DNA of 64,000 nucleotides from Candidatus Gastranaerophilales bacterium (lineage in GTDB: Bacteria; Cyanobacteriota; Vampirovibrionia; Gastranaerophilales; Gastranaerophilaceae): contig CALUQY010000003.1 in assembly GCA_944323035.1 (NCBI GenBank), forward strand, positions 1 to 64,000, given 5' to 3'. A model generated the notes under the pieces. The model saw nothing but the letters and a program-made list of their open reading frames with translations. It had not been told where the DNA came from and ran no database searches. How positions within the stretch are numbered: the first letter of the stretch is position 1; every line of letters begins with the position of its first letter. Positions 59,293-64,000 of the stretch are shown one piece after another. Made by a program: the position numbers and the translations under genes.

Positions 59293-59336
59293 TTACTGGA
59301 TATTATCCAGTAACGATACTGTATCATATCCAGTAA
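59293..59336. promoter_or_regulatory. Operator region between divergent XRE genes
   Basis: TTACTGGATA-T-TATCCAGTAA (59293-59313) is a perfect palindrome, and a half site TATCCAGTAA recurs at 59327-59336, 23 bp from the same half. TATCAT (59322-59327) is a possible -10 for the plus-strand gene. Clear regulatory region for both regulators. Confidence 0.75.
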
Positions 59337-59345
59337 AATAATGCA

Positions 59346-59558
59346 ATGGATTTTAAAGATTATTATATTGAATTGGGTAAGAATATTAAGAGGCAACGTG
59401 AATTAGCGGGATTGACTCAGGAAACGCTTTCAGAAATGGCAGGAATAAGTCAAGATTATTTGGGTAAAATAGAAGTTAATATAAACAAGCCGGGATTAAA
59501 AACGATTTTTAAACTTGCACACGCATTGAAGATATCACCAAGAGAATTTTTTAAATAA
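59346..59558 (+). CDS. XRE-family regulator (divergent pair, right)
   Basis: 70 aa, one helix-turn-helix: NIKRQRELAGLTQETLSEMAGISQDYLGKIEVNINKPGLKTIFKLAHAL. Similar in plan to the divergent gene at 59059 but not a close copy. It ends just before a strong terminator. No effector domain, so it acts as a small repressor, perhaps of a phage-derived switch. Confidence 0.83.
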   Translation: MDFKDYYIELGKNIKRQRELAGLTQETLSEMAGISQDYLGKIEVNINKPGLKTIFKLAHALKISPREFFK

Positions 59559-59586
59559 AAAAGAGCACCTTTTGGTGCTCTTTTTG
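59558..59586. terminator. Bidirectional terminator
   Basis: AAAGAGCACC (59560-59569), TTTT loop, GGTGCTCTTT (59574-59583), with T-runs on both strands. It separates the plus-strand XRE gene from the minus-strand HEAT gene, which ends at 59616. Confidence 0.88.
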
Positions 59587-59615
59587 TGAATAATTTACCG
59601 GTATAGCGTAATGTA

Positions 59616-60470
59616 CTAAACCATAGTGGTTTTCTTTTGAGGAGCAGCACCCGGAATTGACTGCCAGTTTGCTGCCATAATCTTTTTGAATGATTTAAGA
59701 GCTGTGTCTTCAAGTTCACCCAATTCTTCAGCTTCCATAATCAATTCTCTTAACGGAAGCAATGCGCGTTGGTCGCGAAGAACACCCAGTGCAGCAGCTG
59801 CACCTGCTCTTACAAGTTCATTTTCGGAACGGTTTTTCATAACGTCAATCAATGCAGGAACTGCTTTGACATCGTTTAATTTACCAAGTGATGTTACAGC
59901 GTAAATTCTGACGTTAACCCATTCGTCATACAACATATTAATTACCTTATCAACAGCTTTTTTGTTGCCGATTTCGCCCAGAGCTCTTGTTGCGTCGCAT
60001 CTTACGTTAACTTTTTCGTGGTCTAATGATGCGATTAAAGCATCTGTTGCAACATCGCCGATTTCGATTAAAGCATCAGTTGCTGTGATACAAACCTGAG
60101 AGTTTTCGTCGTTCAGAGCTTCAACCAGCGGTTCAACAACGATAGCACCGCCCAGACGGCCCAAAGCTCTTGCTGCACGTACACGAACATCAACGTTGCG
60201 ATCTTCTCTTAAAGATTGGATTAAGTGTACAGTTGCTTTTGAATCGCCAAGTTCGCCTAAAGCTCTTGCTGCGTATAATCTTACCGATCCGTTTTTATCA
60301 TTTTTTAATACGTCAATTAATGGTTCAACAGCTTTTGAATCGCCCATTTCGCCTAGAATTCTTGCTGCGTTGTATCTAACTTTTTCGGAATTGCTGGTTT
60401 TTAAATCTGTTAATAATTCGTCAAATGATTTCTTAACCTGTTTCTTTTTACTGTTCACACTAATTGTCAT
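59616..60470 (-). CDS. HEAT-repeat protein (PBS-lyase-like repeats)
   Basis: 284 aa from ATG 60470, which has GGAGG upstream (an in-frame ATG at 60491 lacks one). About seven HEAT-like repeats, such as EKVRYNAARILGEMGDSKAVEPLIDVLKND, GSVRLYAARALGELGDSKATVHLIQSL and VDVRVRAARALGRLGGAIVVEPLVEAL, as found in phycobilisome lyase-like scaffold proteins. No enzyme motif. It is probably a protein-protein scaffold. Confidence 0.88.
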   Translation of the reverse strand: MTISVNSKKKQVKKSFDELLTDLKTSNSEKVRYNAARILGEMGDSKAVEPLIDVLKNDKNGSVRLYAARALGELGDSKATVHLIQSLREDRNVDVRVRAARALGRLGGAIVVEPLVEALNDENSQVCITATDALIEIGDVATDALIASLDHEKVNVRCDATRALGEIGNKKAVDKVINMLYDEWVNVRIYAVTSLGKLNDVKAVPALIDVMKNRSENELVRAGAAAALGVLRDQRALLPLRELIMEAEELGELEDTALKSFKKIMAANWQSIPGAAPQKKTTMV

Positions 60471-60787
60471 TAACTTTTCCTCCGACACCAAATAAACTAT
60501 TCACTACACACTTCTATATAAAGTTTTTTTGAATAATTTAATTGCCTTTTACTAATATGATTATTAATTTTTTGTTACATTCGGTTATATTTTGGATAAA
60601 AGCCGTGTTGTGTTTTTTTCTAAAAGGGTAAAACAAACACTTTATATTAAAAGTGTATCATTTTTCATTAAGCTTTTCTAGTGCTTTGAAGTATAATTAT
60701 AAAATATTTTCAAATTGTTTTTGTAAAAATAAAGGTGTTATAATGGCGACGTGGAGGCAAGTTCGTAATATTTTGTTACACATATTA
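60471..60787. other. Intergenic AT-rich region, no supported gene
   Basis: Contains an inverted repeat ACACTTT...AAAGTGT (about 60638-60656) that could be a weak terminator, and several TATAAT-like boxes (near 60692 and 60738). It should hold the promoter of the HEAT gene on the minus strand and the end of the sensor-kinase mRNA. A plus-strand frame at 60743 runs into the kinase gene and is not supported. Confidence 0.45.
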
Positions 60788-62440
60788 CTACCGTTTGATA
60801 GTAATGGTAAAACAGGTACCTTTGCCAACCTCACTGTTTACAGTAATTTTACCTTCGTGCTTTTCTATGATTTTTGCGCAAATTGCCAATCCTAAGCCTG
60901 TTCCAACCCCTACGCCTTTCGTTGTAAAACCTGCCGTAAATATTTTATCAATTTGTTCTTTTGGAATTCCGGCGCCGCTGTCTTTTATTTTTATTGTAAT
61001 GTCTTTTTCGTGCGCAAACGTAGTTATATCAATAGTTCCCTCTCCTTCAATCGCCTGACAGGCATTTATTAAAATGTTTGTGAAAACCTGATTGAGCATA
61101 TTCGGATAACATTTAACCGGCGGAAGATTACCGTAATTTCGGATTATTTGTATTCTGTTTTTTGTTTCGTGGCGGATTAAATCCAGCGTAAGGTCGATTT
61201 CGCTGTTGATGTCGGCTTCTTGCAGTTCGGCTTCATCCAGCCGGACAAATTTTTTCAGCGAAACGACAATATTATTAATACGGTTTATGGCTTCCGCATC
61301 AAGATTATTTATTTCCTCTAACGTGTCTGAAAGCTCGTTTTTATCAAGCTTTTGGATAATTTTGCGGATAATTGCATTGTTGGATTTTATTGAGGCAACC
61401 GGCGTATTTATCTCGTGTGCCACGCCTGCGACAAGCTGGCCGAGAGAGGCCATTTTTTCAGAATTAATTAGCTGAACCTGTGTTTCTTTAAGCTCTTGCA
61501 GCGCAGCTTTCAGCTCTTTTACGGTTCGGGTATTTTTTTCATATAATTCCGAACGGACAATCGCGTTGGCAAATTGGGAGGAAATTGCCTCTAAAATCTC
61601 GCGTTCTTCTTCAATCTCGCGTTTTTTGTGGGAAAGGAGCGTCAGAACACCTTTGAGGGTGTTTAGGTGAAAGACCGGCACAATTATTCTGAGAACCGGT
61701 TTTTCAAATCGTTTTGCACAAATATATTCTTCAAGTTTGTTCGTTATAGAGATTTGTTTATTTTTTATTGTATCTAAAGTTTTTTCGTCAAACTCAATTG
61801 TTTCCGGATAGGTGAAACTGTTGCCCTGCATGGCTTTCGGGTGAAATTTCCCGCCTTCAAATTCTGCATAGTAGACCCTGAAGGCACCAAAAATTGTCAG
61901 CAACTCGCTCAGTGCAGAATTTAAAATTTTGGGCAGGTCGAGGGATTCTGAGAATATGTTTGAAACCTTGTTGATAAGCGCAATTTTTATTGCCTGTGCC
62001 TGCGCGTCGGATTTTATTTTGGTGAGAGAATCGTTTTCATTTTCTAAATTGCGGCATGCTTTCTCAAGTTTTTTCACTTTTTCCTGAGATTCTGCGAGCT
62101 GAATTCGGGCGGAAATGTTATTAAAAAACAGAATTGTGTACTTTTGTTTCTTAATTGTTGAGAGTTCGTAATAAAAGATTTCGGAATTTTCATTCCTGAA
62201 AGCTGCGTTGGTTGTGAAATTTTCAGGAGCATTAACCGCCTGAAAAATTGGTGAAATCATTTCAATATTTTCGGTATCAAGCAGACAGATGTCAAAATTG
62301 AAGCTATGCGCAAAACGCCTGATATCAATAGTTTTGCCAAATGTTCGCTTGAAAACATTATTGGTAAACAGAATTTCAAAACTGTTGTTCAGAACAAGTA
62401 TTGCATCTCTATATTGATTAAAAATACTAAACTTTTGCAT
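60788..62440 (-). CDS. Cytoplasmic sensor histidine kinase with PAS and GAF domains
   Basis: 550 aa, no membrane segment. PAS-like N-terminus (YRDAILVLNNSFEILFTNNVF), coiled coil (about 125-150), GAF domain (about 160-305), then HisKA with AGVAHEINTPVASIKSN (phospho-His near 343), N-box INACQAIEGEGT, and ATP lid DSGAGIPKEQ...GVGTGLGLAI. It senses a small molecule or redox state and phosphorylates an unknown response regulator. There is no regulator next to it. Confidence 0.9.
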   Translation of the reverse strand: MQKFSIFNQYRDAILVLNNSFEILFTNNVFKRTFGKTIDIRRFAHSFNFDICLLDTENIEMISPIFQAVNAPENFTTNAAFRNENSEIFYYELSTIKKQKYTILFFNNISARIQLAESQEKVKKLEKACRNLENENDSLTKIKSDAQAQAIKIALINKVSNIFSESLDLPKILNSALSELLTIFGAFRVYYAEFEGGKFHPKAMQGNSFTYPETIEFDEKTLDTIKNKQISITNKLEEYICAKRFEKPVLRIIVPVFHLNTLKGVLTLLSHKKREIEEEREILEAISSQFANAIVRSELYEKNTRTVKELKAALQELKETQVQLINSEKMASLGQLVAGVAHEINTPVASIKSNNAIIRKIIQKLDKNELSDTLEEINNLDAEAINRINNIVVSLKKFVRLDEAELQEADINSEIDLTLDLIRHETKNRIQIIRNYGNLPPVKCYPNMLNQVFTNILINACQAIEGEGTIDITTFAHEKDITIKIKDSGAGIPKEQIDKIFTAGFTTKGVGVGTGLGLAICAKIIEKHEGKITVNSEVGKGTCFTITIKR

Positions 62441-62560
62441 ATCCCTGCATCATTATAAAACAAATTTTTTGGTTAATCAAACGGAAATTATTAAAAAACT
62501 ACTTGCACAATCTGAAAATTTGTATATAATGAAGGAGTACATGAGAAAAGGAGTTTTATT

Positions 62561-62839
62561 ATGAACAAAGAAGAATTAGTACAAGAGATCTCAAAAAAGA
62601 CTAAAGTTACTCAAAAAGATGCAGCAGAAGTTTTGGGCGCATTGATTGAAACTATTGAAACATCTGTTTCTAAAGGTCAAAAAGTTACTTTGGTTGGTTT
62701 CGGTACATTTGAAGCTCGCAAAAGAGCAGCTAGAACAGGTAGAAACCCTCAAACAGGTAAAGAATTGAAAATCCCTGCAAGAACAGTTCCTACTTTCACA
62801 GCTGGTAAAAAATTCAAAACTGCTGTTAACGGCAAATAG
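62561..62839 (+). CDS. hup: HU-family DNA-binding protein
   Basis: 92 aa, full HU length. MNKEELVQEISKKTKVTQKDAAEVL at the N-terminus and the signature VGFGTFEARKRAARTGRNPQTG with the DNA-binding arm KIPARTVPTFTAGKKFKTAV. It compacts DNA and takes part in recombination, replication and repair. AAAGGAG lies before the ATG. A strong terminator follows. Confidence 0.95.
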   Translation: MNKEELVQEISKKTKVTQKDAAEVLGALIETIETSVSKGQKVTLVGFGTFEARKRAARTGRNPQTGKELKIPARTVPTFTAGKKFKTAVNGK

Positions 62840-62862
62840 TTTTTGAATTTGGAAAATTCTTG

Positions 62863-62897
62863 AAGGGCGGAGCCATTGGCTCCGCCCTTGTTTTTTT
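62863..62897 (+). terminator. Terminator of the HU gene
   Basis: AAGGGCGGAGCC (62863-62874), ATT loop, GGCTCCGCCCTT (62878-62889), then GTTTTTTT. Perfect 12-bp stem. Confidence 0.92.
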
Positions 62898-62922
62898 CAT
62901 TAAAATAAGTATAATATTATTT

Positions 62923-63525
62923 ATGAAAAAGTTGGCATTAATAATTTTAACGATATTTACGCTTGCTATGCCGTGTTTTGCACAGGAAAATTATCTTGAT
63001 GAAACCCGGTTGCGCAATTATGACGGAATTGAACTCCGCGCAGGAACATTTGTTCCTGTTATCAATACTGCCGAGGTTTCAACACTAAATTGCGATGAAG
63101 GATTTCCGGTAAAATTTATTGCCACAAGTGATTTGTATCTATACGACACAACGGTTATTCCGCGTGAAACCGAGTTTTACGGTTATGTTGAAGAGATAAA
63201 AGATCCGGTTGTCGGAACTAATGCGTCTATGAAAATCAAAATTACAAGAATGGTTTACACTGACGGATTTGAAATTCCGCTCAGGGCTTATATTTATACC
63301 CCGAATAACAATATTATCGGCGGTGAATTGACCCCGCCGGCCGAGTGGGTGAAAATTCCGCATTATCAAAAGCGTTTTTTCTCGCTGCGTTCGTGGGCGC
63401 CGACTTTACAGGTAAGACCCGGGAATAAACGACAGATGGGGCAGCACGTTGCAGTTAAAACCGGTGAAAGATGTTTTGTTGTTCTTATGGAACCCGTTAT
63501 GATTACGCATACTTTGACCGAGTAG
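62923..63525 (+). CDS. Secreted beta-rich protein of unknown function
   Basis: 200 aa from ATG 62923 with a signal peptide (MKKLALIILTIFTLAMPCFAQ). The frame opens upstream at 62860 inside the terminator, which is not credible. TATAAT (62910-62915) lies 7 nt before the ATG, so it is probably leaderless. The mature part has LYLYDTTVIPRETEFYGYVEEI and MKIKITRMVYTDGFEIPLRAY. It is similar in plan to the next gene and may share its origin. Role not known. Confidence 0.75.
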   Translation: MKKLALIILTIFTLAMPCFAQENYLDETRLRNYDGIELRAGTFVPVINTAEVSTLNCDEGFPVKFIATSDLYLYDTTVIPRETEFYGYVEEIKDPVVGTNASMKIKITRMVYTDGFEIPLRAYIYTPNNNIIGGELTPPAEWVKIPHYQKRFFSLRSWAPTLQVRPGNKRQMGQHVAVKTGERCFVVLMEPVMITHTLTE

Positions 63526-63596
63526 TGCTCGTTTACAAATTGACATCCGGCTTTCTCTGCAATATGATGTTAATAACTATCAGGAGGGTTTTATTC

Positions 63597-64000
63597 ATGA
63601 GGAAATATGTGTATTTTATGATAATGGCTTCAATAGTTTCGGCGGGAGCTGTTTTTGCTGAGAGCAATTACAGCTTTAGCGAAAAGCCGGTTACGTTACC
63701 GGCTGACACAGAAGCTTCCCAGCCAATGTTTGCCGATAAAGGAACTTTGCGCGGCAGTGTTGTGACGGTGCCGGCAGGTCAGGATATTAAAGCTGTTGTA
63801 ACTTCTCCTATCAGCTCTGCTACAATGTACAGAGGGCAAAATGTAAGCGTTATGCTGGGCACTGATTTTTATTATAACGGGTTGCAGATTGCGCCGGCAG
63901 GAAGTACGGTTACAGGTGTTGTCCTCGAAGCATCCAAGGCTAAGCATGGCAGTATGAACGGCAAATTATCAATAAGATTTACAAATATTGTTACCCCTCA
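63597..64000 (+). CDS. Secreted protein, 3' end outside window
   Basis: The first 134 codons of an open frame from ATG 63597 with AGGAGGG upstream. Signal peptide (YVYFMIMASIVSAGAVFA). The mature part has GTLRGSVVTVPAGQDIKAVV...DFYYNGLQIAPAGSTVTGVVLEA...GKLSIRFTNI, with the same pattern of P-A/R-G/E-[ST] turns, G[YV]V strand and a Lys-rich [KI]-[LI]-[KS]-[IF] strand as the gene at 62923, so the two may be paralogues. Function unknown. Confidence 0.7.
   Translation, partial: MRKYVYFMIMASIVSAGAVFAESNYSFSEKPVTLPADTEASQPMFADKGTLRGSVVTVPAGQDIKAVVTSPISSATMYRGQNVSVMLGTDFYYNGLQIAPAGSTVTGVVLEASKAKHGSMNGKLSIRFTNIVTP

Overview
The window looks like chromosomal DNA of an AT-rich gut bacterium of the Vampirovibrionia/Melainabacteria type (Candidatus Gastranaerophilales). 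This is inferred from the gene mix: prepilin-like proteins with a FTxAEIL leader, a PBS-lyase-type HEAT-repeat protein, a large GH57/DUF3536 protein of the kind common in cyanobacterial relatives, a SigA/RpoD-like sigma factor, and dispersed GC-rich intergenic repeats in an AT-rich background. No 16S gene is present, so the taxon is an inference.

Layout. 1-17.9 kb is host backbone. It holds a 5'-partial prepilin-like gene, then a minus-strand run HEPN-MNT-holA-holB (toxin-antitoxin genes overlapping the clamp-loader genes), a ROK kinase, a sigma factor, hipBA with an operator array, RNase P RNA, a second prepilin-like gene and a small LuxR-type regulator. A four-gene periplasmic/redox operon follows (carboxymuconolactone decarboxylase, cupin, alpha/beta hydrolase, flavodoxin-like reductase). 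Last is a divergent multidrug efflux locus (TolC // MarR-EmrA-EmrB) around a palindromic operator.

18.5-47.97 kb is accessory DNA stacked at the 3' end of an initiator tRNA-fMet gene (47894-47970, minus strand). At least two elements sit in tandem. Element 1 (about 18620-29125) looks like an integrative plasmid. It has a type III restriction-modification pair, a small resolvase, a candidate replication protein of unrecognised family next to six 22-bp-spaced iterons, and a large serine recombinase whose reading frame runs into the tRNA. Element 2 (29111-47938) is bounded by a 48-bp perfect direct repeat of the tRNA 3' half. It carries a tyrosine integrase and excisionase-like protein at its right end, a PrimPol/helicase replication module, a DnaC-like operon, and defence-type cargo (KAP NTPase, HigB-like toxin, two PD-(D/E)XK-like proteins with a WYL regulator, a REase-like/Fic fusion). 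The DNA just left of 18620 has the same arm-site, terminator and att layout as the right end of element 2, so it may be the remnant of a third element, with a SieB-like gene beside it.

48-64 kb is host backbone again: a hypothetical gene, two repeat copies, a peptide ABC ATPase, the GH57 protein, chorismate synthase, a regulator/sRNA/small-peptide cluster, TPR proteins, an MBL-fold hydrolase, a metallophosphoesterase, divergent XRE regulators, the HEAT protein, a sensor kinase, HU and two related secreted proteins (the last runs off the window).

The most notable observations are these. (i) The element 1 attachment core lies inside the recombinase reading frame, so the excised circle should encode a 656-aa recombinase ending in a winged-helix domain that integration cuts off. 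(ii) A 32-bp perfect palindrome contains two opposed -10 boxes and both start codons of divergent genes. (iii) At least seven genes have a TATAAT-like box 6-7 nt before the start codon and look leaderless. (iv) A dispersed repeat family shows compensatory base changes in its stems.
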